64,000 nt of DNA from Lactarius indigo (GCA_025766275.1 JAFKAC010000003.1:2914001-2978000); one strand, 5' to 3'; positions 1 through 11,854 are shown, counted from the first letter of the stretch. The notes: generated by a model not told the origin, from the sequence alone. Program-made: numbers and translations.

Positions 1-2554
1 GCAAAGACGGCCGCGCCAACCCCGAGGAAGCCAAGCTGAACGAGGGAAGCGCCCGTTTGTCGGTATATACGTTCGAGTGCTGGCCGCCGGGGGAACCCTT
101 GCGACTCTAAAAGTTAAGTGCAGAATACATGAGCCGCACGTCACGCCAGCTATAATAGTTGCGCACCTAGGATGGCCTGATTGACTTCCCCCGCGAGAGT
201 ATCCCTGGCGTCCTGTCCAGCCCACCGTCCGACTTCTCCCCCGGCGTCGGCAGGGAAATGGTACGCAATGACGCTCCATGTACGCTCCAGGAGAGCTTGG
301 ACTTCTGGACGCTCCGCCGCGTCCGCCCTGTACTCTGTCCGCAATCCACGACCGTACTCCAATGCGGATTTCAACGCAGCCTGTGCAGGAGTGTCGTCGT
401 CCACGTCCATCGCATCCGCGTCTTCCTCGCCGTCATGCGAGGCGGGAGTGGTGGCAGACGACGACAGGGCGCGTTTCGCTTCGGCTGCGGCGTTGACGAG
501 CTCGACGAACTGGCGACACCGCAGCTTCAGTCGTATCATCCCGCCGTCTCGGGCAAGTACATCGGGGAAACGCTCCCCGAGTTCGTTCAACGCTCCCTCG
601 ATATCGCCTCGGCGGACCGAGCGTACGATCGAGAGGCGTTGTTCGAGCACGCTCGGCTCCCCGCTCTCGATCTCGTGGTCCGCGAGCGTCATCGGTGAGT
701 CGGCGTCAGTGGGTACGGAGGCTGACATTGACGTTGGCGGCGGGACGGGAAGAGCGGGAGAGGCTGCACGAGTAGGAATGCGGGCCAGCTGAGCCTGCAA
801 TGCTTCGGCTGTTTTGGCATATCCGTGATGGATAAGGTAGTTGAGTACAAGACGTGCGGCCTCGTCGCGCCCCTCATCCTCCGTGGCAGTAGGCGAGGTG
901 CCACCAGCACCTTCTCGTGAGGTGTAGGCACAGGCGATATTGTGCCCTGGATCAAGGGCACGCCAGTTGAGGGACTTGCACTGGATGCTTGCCCAGACAG
1001 TATCGCGTCGCTGTTGTACGTGGTCATCGATGTCGTACTTGAAAGGGGTATGTCCAAAATTGACCCTGACAGATTCAGTAGAGTGTCGCAGGCCGACGGA
1101 GGGAAACACTTGCACGTCGCTGGCGACGTGGTCGAAAACCATGCCTGTGCACCAAATGCATAAAAAAATAGCGCAGAACAGGAATGAAACTAGCGTTTGT
1201 ACCGATGAGTGCGCCATTCTTCGTGAAAAAGGCACGATTCTGACTGAAGTCGATGCCAGCACCAATGATATCTCCGCCTGGCAGACAACATGATATCGGC
1301 GTCAGAAGGTGACACAATGGCTACATACCGCCAAAGGTGGGCCCGTATGTGTTCCCCGCCTTTTCGGCAGAGAAGGAGTAGCCGTCATCGCCATGGTAGC
1401 CCCAGGAGTTTTTCTCCCACCCTGGGAGCTTGTTGAGACGTGTGTCTCCGGCGGTAAACCTGGTGAGGAGATATTATTCAGGGCATTGCGGAGCTAGCAA
1501 AGCTACCTACCCAATGCTTATGTGACTGGAGAGGTGTCGATGTGAGGAAGATAAAGGAATAGGAGAGAAAAAAGGCTCACGCTTTTTGCGCCTTGCTCAG
1601 AATTTCGATTTCGTAGTAATAGATGCCGCACGCGGGGGGTATGGGGTGATTGGTACGCACCATGCCAGCATTGTCGCTGGAACCACCATCTAGAGAAAGT
1701 CAGGGAAGCGAACAAAGAGGGACGTTATACATCGCACTCTGGAAGTTTCCTCCTTTGAGAGGGGATGAGGGGAAATGCCGCCGAGGAAGAATAGAACACT
1801 GACCGTGGTAGGTGAGTTCCTTGCCATCCGCCGATACGCTCAGATAAGGGTGGCGGTCTTGTTCGCTCCACCGAGTCGGCAGCCTGAAAACAGGACTGCT
1901 GCCGACGAGAGTGACGGATTCGCTGGGGGGCCGAGGGACAGCCGAGGTTGGGGGTGAGGAAGGAATACCAGGCGGTGGGGGACTCGCAGTAGTACTCTCT
2001 GCGTCGCTTTCGTCGATGGGCGCGGGTGTGACGGAGGTATGCTGGTGACGAGGAACAAATGGATAGACGGTAGATTGCGTGTAACGCGAGGGAGGGAGAT
2101 TAGGAGGGAGCTCGGTCTGAAGAAGATGCCGAAGGGAAGAATGCTCGAGATAGGGGGGACGCGGGAAAGGGGCAGGAGCTTGATGAAGGGCGAGGTGGGG
2201 CGAAGGAACGGTGATGTGAGTATGAGACCCTGGACGACGCAGGGAGGGCGGGCGAATATTCAACGGCCCTGCACTGGGGCGTCGAGTGCGCGTCGGAGAA
2301 GAAGGGGGGGGCGAACACGCAATGTCTGCTCGTGGAGCACTGGTAGACTGAGCTGCAGCACCTGAGCTTGCAGAAGGAGAAGAATTGTTGGCGCGAATGA
2401 TGCGAGGAAATGTGGGAGAATGTCCGGAAGGAAAAGGTCTGGACGGATTGCGAGGAATTGAGCGAGGGCTAGTCGACGATACGGAAGGGACGGGATCGTC
2501 AAGCCTCTGGATAGACACGCTAGACGACGAGCGATTGTTTGGCCTAGCTGCCAT
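1..2554 (-). CDS. RanBPM/GID1-like CTLH E3 ligase scaffold subunit (C-terminus off window)
   Basis: This is a homologue of RanBP9/RanBP10 and yeast Gid1/Vid30, a scaffold of the GID/CTLH ubiquitin ligase. Seven exons can be placed: 2554-1804, 1688-1581, 1525-1511, 1459-1329, 1277-1203, 1144-167 and 106-1. The first exon codes for about 230 Pro/Ser-rich, probably disordered residues. The SPRY domain follows, seen in 'YYYEIEILSKAQK', 'LPGWEKNSWGYHGDDG' and 'GAGIDFSQNRAFFTKNGAL'. Then come a LisH motif (ARLVLNYLIHHGYAKTAEAL), a CTLH segment (LEQRLSIVRSVRRGDIEGAL) and the CRA domain, which ends in 'QLGFLGVGAAVFA' at the window edge. Exon 1511-1525 is only 15 nt. Start chosen: the first ATG before the disordered leader, 125 bp from the divergent UMP1 gene. 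The domain order identifies the family securely; splice sites are my reading. Confidence 0.9.
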
Positions 2555-2679
2555 TCTGTCGAGTGAGTACTGAGCGTGCTAGTGGCCACCCGACGGAACG
2601 GAGCACTCGCTTCATTCGGCACTTCCCGTTCTAATACTCGCACACGCACACGCACGCGCATACACTCACCCACTCAACC
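2555..2679. promoter_or_regulatory. Shared divergent promoter of GID1-like gene and UMP1
   Basis: Only 125 bp separate the start codons of two head-to-head genes. The segment has no TATA box, ends in a CA/CG-rich run at 2640-2672, and holds the palindrome GTGGCCAC at 2582-2589. Read on the minus strand it gives GGTGGCCAC, 7 of 9 matches to the yeast proteasome element GGTGGCAAA. Use as a promoter follows from the geometry; the site is only suggestive. Confidence 0.5.
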
Positions 2680-3316
2680 ATGGTCAGTCCTCAACGACAG
2701 GTTGTTACTCTTGCTAATCCCATCTCCCAGGAAAACTCACTTCGTCTCGTCCCATCCAAACAACCCGCAAAGGCCTCCGTCTCTGACACCGCCAACTCTT
2801 TCGGCCTCCATGACACTCTCATCTATGGACCGCGTAATCTCGCCGATGAGATAAAGTCGACAAATCCTCTCCAGACAAGGCTCGAGAACGTACGTCCGAC
2901 TCTGCTACCCATCGCTCCTCATTTAGCCGGTGCCTATGCTATCGTAGTGGGACGAAACACAGAGAAACCTCAAGCTCACCATGCATCGCAACATTTACGG
3001 CTTGCACGCGCCAGTGCGTCAACTGATGGAGCGCAAGATCGTGTCTTATGTTGGTTCTCGTCCTCGTTCTGAGGCCAGACCCATATGAAACTTTATCGCA
3101 CAGAGCCCTCACATGCCTGCCATACCAAGGTCTAACATCCACCTTGATATCCTTGAGGGACGTGATGAAACTCTTGATGTCGCAGACTTCTTCAGTAAGC
3201 TTTCTTTTCTTGCGATGCTGATTGTCTTTGAATCTTATCTGTTCGCGCCTTCAGACTCTGAACCTTGCCCGACTACCGACATTCACTCAGAGATGGAGCG
3301 GAAGTTGCGAATGTGA
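2680..3316 (+). CDS. UMP1: Proteasome maturation factor UMP1 (POMP)
   Basis: UMP1 is the short-lived chaperone inside half-proteasomes that helps them join into the 20S core. Four exons, 2680-2889, 2948-3049, 3104-3194 and 3255-3316, splice to 465 nt and 154 residues, the usual size. Family landmarks are 'NSFGLHDTLIYGPRNL' (N-terminal half), 'LKLTMHRNIYGLHAPVRQ' and 'LMERKIVSY' (centre), 'PRSNIHLDILEGRDETLDV' and the terminal 'EMERKLRM'. All three introns are GT-AG and keep the frame. It is transcribed away from the GID1-like gene, so two ubiquitin-proteasome genes share a promoter. The 3' half is duplicated at 6826-7165. Confidence 0.94.
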
Positions 3317-5740
3317 TCCCTTGTAAAGTAAAGGCGTAGACGATGGTAGGACGCATTCTAAGATTAGTATTTTCAGTGAATGTACAGAAAGACGGGGAGG
3401 TAGAATTCACTACCAAGGGGAATCATGTACACTTGCTCCTTCGCAGCGCAGCACCCCACGCTCAACGACCTCCCTCGCACTCGCCACACACCCTTCCAGC
3501 AACGGTATCCCACTATGAGCGTACGAGCCTACCACCCAGATCCCGGCAGCACTACTGCCATGCTCTCGCCGGGCCACCCCTTGCAGTGCACCGACGTTTA
3601 CTCCGTCATCCTTTTCCGCACATAATGATCTGACCGCGGCCTTGCTCGCACGTGTTACCAATGCGCGCTCCAAGCGAGCAACCGAGAGCACGCTCCCAGG
3701 ACGGGGAGCAATGGTGGGATTTGTGGTTTGCAGAATCGCCACGCCAGGTGCGCGACCCGCGGGGCGTGGAACCATGTGGGTCGCCATAGTGTATGTCGGC
3801 GGGAGAAGCAGTCCGCTTGCCTCCGCAGCCGCGGATTTCTCATCGACTCCAGCGAGCGACGAAGAGGAAGTGACGAAATTGAGGTCACGTCGGTCGCTAT
3901 GGTTTGCAGGAAGTAGGCTGTCGTCTGTGTGGTTGACTACAACCGTCTTGCGATACTCGAATTGAGAGAGGCATGCGCTGAGCCGGGAAGCACATGCCGC
4001 GGCCTCAACTGCCTGCTGCTGCTCCAGAGCGCGCGCATACGCGGCGACTGAGGGGAGCAGCATGATTCGCCTGTGTCGCCAAAATGACGTGGTCGAAGCC
4101 GGCGTGCAGTGCTAGATTGTCCCCCGTGCCGCAAGCAACGACGATACGCCCGGGCGCGTGAGGATCCGGCAGAAGCGCCGTGGCAGGCGCACCGACGTGA
4201 ATCTGAGAAGCCGGAATTTGGCTCGAAAGCCGTGCGACGACATCGCACATTCCATGCGAGACCACATAATGATGTGTCAGAAATGTTTGCCAAATGTAGT
4301 CTAGGAGTTGCGATATGAACTCAGATACTCAGATGTCATGTTTTTCAGTCTATAGAATGGACGACGCACCGAGAAACTCTTCGGCTGGATGTTCTTCGAC
4401 GTCCTCCCGGGGGGCTGTGCAGACCGCAGAGAAAAGAGGCAAGCACACGTCCTGCACAAACGCGCGCCAGCGTGCATCAAGCCCTGCCATCCTTGCAAGT
4501 GGACCACGCGGTGTCATACGCTCCGCCCATTCCGCCCACGACAACTCCCTGGCGCTCGAGCCACGGAGCCACGGCGAGGCTAGAAACTGCAAGCGGAGAA
4601 AGAAAAATCCCAGACAGGCCATGGAAAACGCAAACGCAAAGAGGAACGCGAGCTGTGCCCGAGCCCGTTGGAAGGTACGGCGTGGGAGTGTGGTGTATAC
4701 TTGTTTCAGCACAGTCGGGACACTGATTCCCGCTCTGCCGGAGGCACCATCATAGATGAGTGTGGGATGAATCGCAAAGGCGGTTTGATCCACCGAGTCC
4801 TTCTCGGACTCTTCCATGCGGTGGGAAGGTAATGCATCGAGGAAAGAAAACGAATACGAAAAGTTTGAGCGCCGGAAGAGGACGCCGAGGCGGGTATAGA
4901 ATGCGATGAGTTGAGGGTAGTAACCTGTTACTCCGTTAATGGCACACGAACTGGCAGACCCAACTGCTCGGACAAGTTGGAGTGAGTGCTTACCTCCCTG
5001 GAAAGAGCGCATCGGCACGTCGACGCGCCATTTCCCTTCTTCACCTGGAAGCGTGAGGGATAACGAGTGCGAGTCCACCCCGAGTATTTTTGCCTAGTTT
5101 ATGCACATCGTCAGCATGCCACGTCTGCAAACAGCGTCACGACATCGCGAGGGCGTAACCCGACCAACCTTCTCGAAGATGTGGACCTCGAATTCTACAG
5201 GCCCATCCTTGCCATACTGGATGTCCGCTCGTTGAAATGCAGTGGACAATAGATATGCCGCAGTGAGACCTGCGAGGCCGCTCCCAACGACAGCAACTTT
5301 GACGCGTCGCATGGGACGAACAGATTGTGCGAGTCGTTCGTCCATTTTTACAAGAGGGTGAACCATGGTGATCTGCGCTACGTGCGTGGCATGTTTTTCT
5401 TTGCATTACGGCTTTAATACAGGATAGTCCGGCGCTCATTGAAGCGAATTCGATGCCGTTAGTGGCGTGATCATGGCTGGGAGAGATTTAGTGCGCCAAC
5501 CCCCTTGGGAACAGCGTGGTACGTTAGAGTCCGTGGGTAAGCCACATCGCAGGAACCTGTCTCTCGGGCTCCACGATGGAACAGTGTCTCCCATGTTGAC
5601 GCCCGCTATTGGCCGAATTCACAGACTCTAGGGAACGCACATTAATTCTTTTCTCTCCCTTGAGGAGTTTGCGTTTCTTTGAGCTTGAAATCAATCATAT
5701 AATGGCTATACATTCATGCATGCAGTTACATCTCACCATT
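2973..5740. repeat. Segmental duplication, copy 1 (UMP1 3' half plus oxidoreductase and its 5' flank)
   Basis: From UMP1 exon 2 (about 2973) through the oxidoreductase and roughly 370 bp of its upstream flank, this stretch matches 6826-9680 almost base for base, at an offset of 3846 bp in the 3.4-4.3 kb part. Small indels and substitutions separate the copies. See the findings for the duplication model. Confidence 0.85.
3410..5366 (-). pseudogene. FAD/NAD(P)-binding oxidoreductase, copy 1 (frame break near 4047)
   Basis: Product: a flavoprotein of the amine-oxidase/phytoene-desaturase-like group with an N-terminal dinucleotide fold (VKVAVVGSGLAGLTAAYLL, GxGxxG). A hydrophobic stretch (AQLAFLFAFAFSMACLGFFF) suggests membrane association, and the C-terminal part has 'GIWVVGSYAHSGIPLLEG', the usual second FAD contact. 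Introns occur after 'EVHIFEK', after 'MRSFQG' and after 'EEFL'. Compared with copy 2 there is one extra base near 4047 (minus CCCCTCAGTCGCC against CCCCTCATCGCC), which breaks the frame between 'NHAAPL' and 'AAYARALEQQ'. The start at 5366 is the first ATG before the GxGxxG motif. The substrate cannot be inferred. Either a pseudogene or an assembly error. Confidence 0.75.
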
Positions 5741-5944
5741 AAACCGATGACCGTCTGTATATGAAGGGTAAACCTGCGATATGCAGAACGGTGCAGCTGG
5801 GTTTTACAGTGAGTAACTGGAATCCCTCTGGCCCCCCTCGCAAAAATTATAATAATCCCTAAATTGGCACCTCCTTACGTAATCCATGGTAGTCGGAGTC
5901 TCGATTGGGACGCGTTGACCTGCATTTGTATTGGTGGGCAGACA
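5741..5944. other. Non-coding stretch between duplicated segments
   Basis: No open frame or family resemblance is visible. It is the point in copy 1 where the matching part of copy 2 (about 9680-12550) is absent, so it probably holds the scar of a deletion. Confidence 0.4.
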
Positions 5945-6825
5945 ACGAATTATTGATCGTTCCTCTTCTCGGGCAATCTCAGCTCCCTTGTTGTGTTTGA
6001 TTCGTGCAAGCTCTCGAAGCCGTCATGCGTCAAATTCGGCTACAGGATCAAGGCCATCCGTATCATCGACGTCAATCACTTCCTCTTCTTTTTCCTCTGC
6101 GGGGACATAAAAACAATGTTCACCGTTGACACAACACTGTCACTTACTCTCGAGAAGCTCCCGTCGAATGCTTTCAGCCGCCAAGTCGTGACTCTCTTTC
6201 TTACACTATTCCGCTTCTGCTTGCTTCTTTCAGATTGTTTCTTCAGAATCCTTGGCCAAGCTCTGCTTCTCTGCCACGGCAACACGGCCTCGCCTACAAG
6301 TTGGCAGTCAATGGGCACTAGCGGGGTGCAGGGCGCAGGAACGGCAGTTGCAGAATACCCATTTTGGAACAAATATGGGTTGGGATTGAAACCTTGGTTT
6401 CTCCTCGAATTCAGAGTCATATTCACTAGACTTGTAGAAGCGTTGAGTGGGATAGATGCCGTTCGCACGGCCAATGCACCTGATCTGATCCCTCTTAGCT
6501 CAAAGTCTTCCCCGTCAGATTCCGATTCCCCTTCCGTCCCAGATAATTCTAGATAGTATTTGGAATGTTAATTCGGGGTCGGTAGCAAGTAAACGCACCC
6601 TGCATCTCAGTTCCCATTAGTATCTCCTTCCCAGATACGATTACTCTCCCTCCCTCGGATATATTGACATTTTTCGAAGACACGTCCATCTTCCTGGTCT
6701 TCTGTGTACCTTATTACTTTGGTTACCCTCTTCATCACTTGCAGCACGAAGGAACTCTCGTTTGTTGGCGAAAGCGGTATCGCCTTCTTCTGGAACTTGC
6801 CTCGTCGTTCCTTTTTTAAATGGTG
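5945..6825 (-). pseudogene. MFAP1 fragment, duplicated and truncated
   Basis: This strand matches the intact MFAP1 gene from about 12555 to 13440. It keeps the central part and most of the N-terminal acidic part, but the extreme N-terminus and the whole C-terminal third are gone. At about 6825 the homology switches within a few bases to UMP1 exon 2. Point changes and stops interrupt the frame. A 187-residue open frame on the plus strand here is an antisense shadow. Confidence 0.8.
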
Positions 6826-7165
6826 CCTCACCACGCATCGCAACATTTACGGCTTGCACGCGCCAGTGCGTCAACTGATGGAGCGCAAGATCGTATCCTA
6901 TGTTGGTTTTTGTCCTTCTTCTGAGGTCAGACTGACTTTATCGCACAGAGCCCACACATGCCTGCCATGCCAAGGTCTAACGTTCACCTTGATATCCTTG
7001 AGGGACGTGATGAGACTCTTGATGTCACTGACTTCGTCAGCGGGCTTCTTTTCCTTGCGATACTTATTTGTATTTGAATCTTATCTGTTCGCGCCTTCAG
7101 ACTCTGAACCTTGCCCGACTACCAACATAAACTCAGAGATGGAGCGGAAGTTGCGAATGTGATCC
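6826..7165 (+). pseudogene. UMP1 3' fragment (second half of exon 2 to exon 4)
   Basis: A near-identical copy of UMP1 from 'NIYGLHAPVRQLMERKIVSY' to the terminal 'EMERKLRM' and stop. The intron positions and splice sites of the original remain, but there is no exon 1 and no start context. It begins directly where the MFAP1 fragment ends, so it marks the duplication junction. It cannot make a full UMP1. Confidence 0.85.
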
Positions 7166-7255
7166 CTTGTAAAGTAAAGGCGTAGACGATGGTAGGACGC
7201 ATTCTAAGATTAGTATTTCTAGTGAAAATACATAAAGACGGGGAGGTAGAATTCA

Positions 7256-9219
7256 CTACCAAGGGGAATCATGTACACTTGCTCCTTCGCAGCGCAGCAC
7301 CCCACGCTCAACGACCTCCCTCGCACTCGCCACACACCCTTCCAGCAACGGTATCCCACTATGAGCGTACGAGCCTACCACCCAGATCCCGGCAGCACTA
7401 CTGCCATGCTCTCGCCGGGCCACCCCTTGCAGTGCACCGACGTTTACTCCGTCATCCTTTTCCGCACATAATGATCTGACCGCGGCCTTGCTCGCACGTG
7501 TTACCAATGCGCGCTCCAAGCGAGCAACCGAGAGCACGCTCCCAGGACGGGGAGCAATGGTGGGATTTGTGGTTTGCAGAATCGCCACGCCAGGTGCGCG
7601 ACCCGCGGGGCGTGGAACCATGTGGGTCGCCATAGTGTATGTCGGCGGGAGAAGCAGTCCGCTTGCCTCCGCAGCCGCGGATTTCTCATCGACTCCAGCG
7701 AGCGACGAAGAGGAAGTGACGAAATTGAGGTCACGTCGGTCGCTATGGTTTGCAGGAAGCAGGCTGTCGTCTGTGTGGTTGACTACAACCGTCTTGCGAT
7801 ACTCGAATTGAGAGAGGCATGCGCTGAGCCGGGAAGCACATGCCGCGGCCTCAACTGCCTGCTGCTGCTCCAGAGCGCGCGCATATGCGGCGATGAGGGG
7901 TGCAGCATGATTTGCTTGTGTCGCCAAAATGACGTGGTCGAAGCCGGCGTGCAGTGCTAGATTGTCCCCCGTGCCGCTAGCGATCACGATGCGCCCGGGC
8001 GCGTGAGGATCCGGCAGAAGCGCCGTGGCAGGCGCACCGACGTGAATCTGAGAAGCCGGAATTTGGCTTGAGAGCCGCGCGACGACATCACACATTCCAT
8101 GCGAGACCACGTAATGATGTGTCAGAAACGTCCGCCAAATGTAGTCTATGGATTGCGATATGCGCTCATGTATCAATATTTTCGGTTTACAGAATGGATG
8201 GTCGACGTACCGAGAAACTCTTCGGCTGGATGTTCTTCGACGTCCTCCTGGGGGGCTGTACAGACCGCGGAGAAAAGAGGTACATACGCGTCCTGCACAA
8301 ACGCACGCCAGCGTGCATCAAGCCCTGCCATCCTTGCAAGTGGACCACGCGGTGTCATACGCTCCGCCCATTCCGCCCACGACAACTCCCTTGCGCTCGA
8401 GCCACGGAGCCACGGCGAGGCTAGAAATTGCAAGCGAAAAAAGAAAAATACAAGACTAGGCCATGGACAGGAAAAACGCAAAGAGGAATGCAAGCTGTGC
8501 CCGAGCCCGTTGGAAGGTACGGCGTGGGAGTGTGGTGTAGACTTGTTTTAGCACAGTCGGGACACTAATTCCCGCTCTGCCGGAGGCACCATTGTAGATG
8601 AGTGTGGGATGAATCGCAAAGGCGGTTTGATCCACCGAGTCCTTCTCAGACTCTTCCGTGCGATGGGAAGGTAATGCATTGAGGAAAGAAAACGAATACG
8701 AGAAATTCGAACGCCGGAAGAGGACGCCGAGGCGGGTATAGAATGCGATGAGTTGAGGGTAGTAACCTGTTACTCCGTTAATGGCACACGAACTGGCAGA
8801 CCCAACTGCTCGGACAAGTTGGAGTGAGTGCTTACCTCCCCTGAAGGAGCGCATCGGCACGTCGACACGCCATTTTCCTTCTTCACCCGGAAGTGTGAGT
8901 GATACCGAGTGCGAGTCCACCCCGAGTATTTCTGCCTAGTTTATGTGCTTCGTCAGCAATCAAATGCCACGTCTGCGAACGACCCTACGCCATGCGAAGG
9001 CGTAACCCTACCGACCTTCTCAAAGATGTGGACCTCGAATTCTACAGGCCCATCCTTGCCATACTGGATGTCCGCTCGTTGAAATGCAGTGGACAATAGA
9101 TATGCCGCAGTGAGACCTGCGAGGCCGCTCCCAACGACAGCAACTTTGACGCGTCGCAGGGGTGGGGGACGGACAGATTGTGCGAGTCGTTCGTCCATTT
9201 CTACAAGAGGGTGGTCCAT
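7256..9219 (-). pseudogene. FAD/NAD(P)-binding oxidoreductase, copy 2 (frame break near 8457)
   Basis: Paralogue of the gene at 3410-5366 with the same introns and motifs (GxGxxG near the start, 'GIWVVGSYAHSGIPLLEG' near the end). It has two extra residues near the start (RPPPLRRVKVAV against RPMRRVKVAV). The C-terminal region that is broken in copy 1 is open here. The hydrophobic segment is broken instead: about one extra base in 8440-8475 gives 'LFAFFLSMA' and a stop, where copy 1 reads on. Each copy is therefore damaged at a different place. If the break is a base-calling error, this is a working gene; otherwise both are pseudogenes. Confidence 0.7.
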
Positions 9220-9680
9220 GATGACCTGCGCTACGTGCGTGGCATGTTTTTCTTCGCATCACGGGCTTTAATACAGGGAGAGGATAGTCCGGCGCTCATT
9301 GAAGCGAATTCGATGCCATCAGTGACGTGGTCCAGGCGGGAGGGAAACTTGGTGCGAGCCCCTCTTGGGAGCAGCGTAACGCGTCGGAGTCCGTGGGTCA
9401 GCCCCATCGCAGGAACCTGTCTCTTGGGTCCCACGATGGAATACAATGTGCACACTGTGTTGACCACATCGCAAGAACCTGTCCCTCAGGCCTCAGACCT
9501 CGAGATGGAACACACGGTGTCTCCCATTGTCGACGCTCGCTATTGGCCGGGATTCAAAGACTCTAGGGGATGCAGAATCTTTCTCCCTTGACCTATGACC
9601 GAGTTTACGATTCTGTTGGGTGGTAGCTTGAAATCAATCACATGATGATTATCATTCATGCATGCAATCACATGTCACAT

Positions 9681-11854
9681 GTCACATCATAAGTTGCACT
9701 TAACTTAAGCCGAGTCGCCCTCTCGGAGCCACCGTCGCTCCACATTCTTCGCTCCTCTGTCTATCTTGCACGAGAAAGTCAGAGGGCCTGAAGGGCTCTC
9801 CGAAATTCTGTTGTCACACTTTGCGTCTTCACATATAATATATGAGAAAATCGCCTTATCACCTTACACAAAAACGTCAGAGCGCAGTAATCTATACAAA
9901 GCGATTTTTGGTTCAGACAGCCGTGACTCACTGTAATGAGCCTTGACTGCCTTGACAAATTCATACGTCCCTGGGAAATGATACAGCGTGTACAAGAAAA
10001 CTAGAGGTAGGGGTGGTAACACGCCAATTGTGATCAGTTCCATTAAGCACCTATTGTCTGATATAAATCCGAAATGTCTTCTACTACCCATCGCAAGACC
10101 TCAGGCCTCAGGCGTGAGCGCGCTCAGCTACTCATTGGTGGCACTGAGACCTTCTTTGGATAACAGGTACTTCGATGGTGTGAGGAATGTGAGATGCTGG
10201 CATTGTCATTGATGTGCTAATGGAGATGGTGATAATGAAAATACACTGGCTCGGATATCCACGACACCTCTACAATGAAAACTCTTTTCCACTCGTCATC
10301 CTAGCCATCAGATGTCTTTGCAGGCACAACAGAAGGAGGCTTGGTATTTCCTATGCCAGGCATTGCTTGCCTCAAGACACTAGCCACTTGTCCCACAGTA
10401 CTCCCTAAAGGGGTCATTGTCATTGTGGTTGTTATGATCACAATGGTCTATTGAGTCCCTAACTTTCTCCCTCCTGAAAACCACCCAAATATACGGAGCT
10501 ATACCTGCTATGATCCACCACCTGTGTTGGCTCATCAAAGGGGCGTACCTGTTGAGTAGTAACTGAATTACTCCCGAGCATTTGACCCACCCAGAAAAGG
10601 CTGAGTCAGGTGATCCAAAAATGTCCCAATATAGATCACGGGGACATCTAAAATAGCGATCCAAACCCAGACTCCGATGTGACAAAACACCGATTAAAAA
10701 GAGTAGTACTTACTGTAAAGAAACAAATCTTGCTTTGCGAGACGGAAAAATTAATGACAGACCCAAGCCAACAGACGCCAAACACCGGCGAGCGTTCAAA
10801 AAATTTGGCACTGCCAAATAAAGACGTAAGAGCACACGAAGTAGCGTTCATTCTCCGCTCCCTCCGAAGACAAATATTTCTGTTCAATAGATTGTAGGTG
10901 ATAGATCGCGTGTTTTGTCTAGGACTCTCCGTTGTCTCTATTGCATGAGGATTGCAATTTTTTTTTTTTTTGTATTTGGCTCGTGTTCGACAAGTACACT
11001 TCAAGAATAAGCCCTTTCTGTTCTTTCGCACAGCACCAAATGTTCATTCTCAATTTGACGGCCTTGTATTATCGGCTTTCTTTTGTTTGTACCTGTGCAT
11101 GTGTCGACATCGCATGCCACCATTAACGACGCCGCCGGCAGCATGAGAGAGAAGCAAGGCGTTTGTATCTTTCCTTCGCCTCCTGACATGTCACTTGTTA
11201 GGTGTTCTCCGCGGCCCATTTACACACGAACGCCGTGACTCAACCGATCTCGCGATCAAGATGGTGACGACCCCCCCTTGAACGGAGTAGTCGAGAGCAG
11301 GGCATCGTGCTTAACCCCCCTTGTGACCCCCAGTACGGTCTTTTTACAGAAAATTGACGTGCCCACCCAATACCTTGGAACATTCACTTTGATTTCCGAT
11401 GCTCGCACTGTCACGCACTGCACTCGCTCACATAAAATTGCATTGCATCCTCGGCTTCGGATGCAGACTCGCAGAGTACGGAGACTGTTACCTTGATAGA
11501 AAAGTCATTGTGGCCAAATGGCCGGCTATTAACACTTTCTTGTCTTCACGTACCTTTAGCACACCGCGGGCATAGTATGAACTAAAAATAATCCCAAGTG
11601 TCATGAATTTTGCTACGGTAGTTCGAACCAAGAATAGCACATCCTGACATGGGGATCTGCGTACGGCCATTTACTACGGCAGGTAGCCACCATACTTGCC
11701 AAATATGGTTATTACCCAACTGTCCTGCCAATGCGGAGCGTACCAACAGTAAGCTTGGACTTAACCCCCTTAACCAACCAGGTTAAACAAAACACTAGAA
11801 AGGCTACGAGACGATAGGGAACTAGATGCTAGCAAGTAAATGCCAGGCCGACTA
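9681..11854. other. 2.2 kb without a recognisable gene
   Basis: Only short open frames. Two minus-strand stretches, about 9870-10060 ('MELITIGVLPPLPLVFLYTL') and about 10450-10600 ('HRWWIIAGIAPYIWVV'), are hydrophobic and could be remains of a membrane-protein gene, but I do not recognise the family. There is a T12 run at 10959. The segment has no counterpart in duplication copy 1. Confidence 0.4.

Larger units (their letters stand above)
6826..9680. repeat. Segmental duplication, copy 2
   Basis: Counterpart of 2973-5740. It carries the UMP1 3' fragment, oxidoreductase copy 2 and the same upstream flank, recognisable in both copies by 'gatagtccggcgctcattg' and by the direct 'attcatgcatgca' signature at the far end. 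Confidence 0.85.

Noticed and set aside
181..792. 203-residue plus-strand open frame
   Set aside because: It is antisense to the CTLH/CRA exon of the GID1-like gene, whose minus-strand frame carries clear domains; composition is low-complexity Ser/Arg.
3343..3633. Plus-strand frames at 3343-3965 and again at 7189-7811
   Set aside because: Both are antisense to the oxidoreductase copies. Their near identity only reflects the DNA duplication.
3410..5366. Extra intron to explain the frame change in oxidoreductase copy 1
   Set aside because: The other copy is continuous across the site, and the difference is one base with no GT-AG pair nearby.
5993..6556. 187-residue plus-strand open frame with hydrophobic runs
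   Set aside because: Antisense of the MFAP1 fragment. The same shadow appears opposite the intact gene at 12731-13204.
10959..10971. T12 run as a polymerase III terminator of a small RNA
   Set aside because: No A/B box or foldable RNA was seen upstream.
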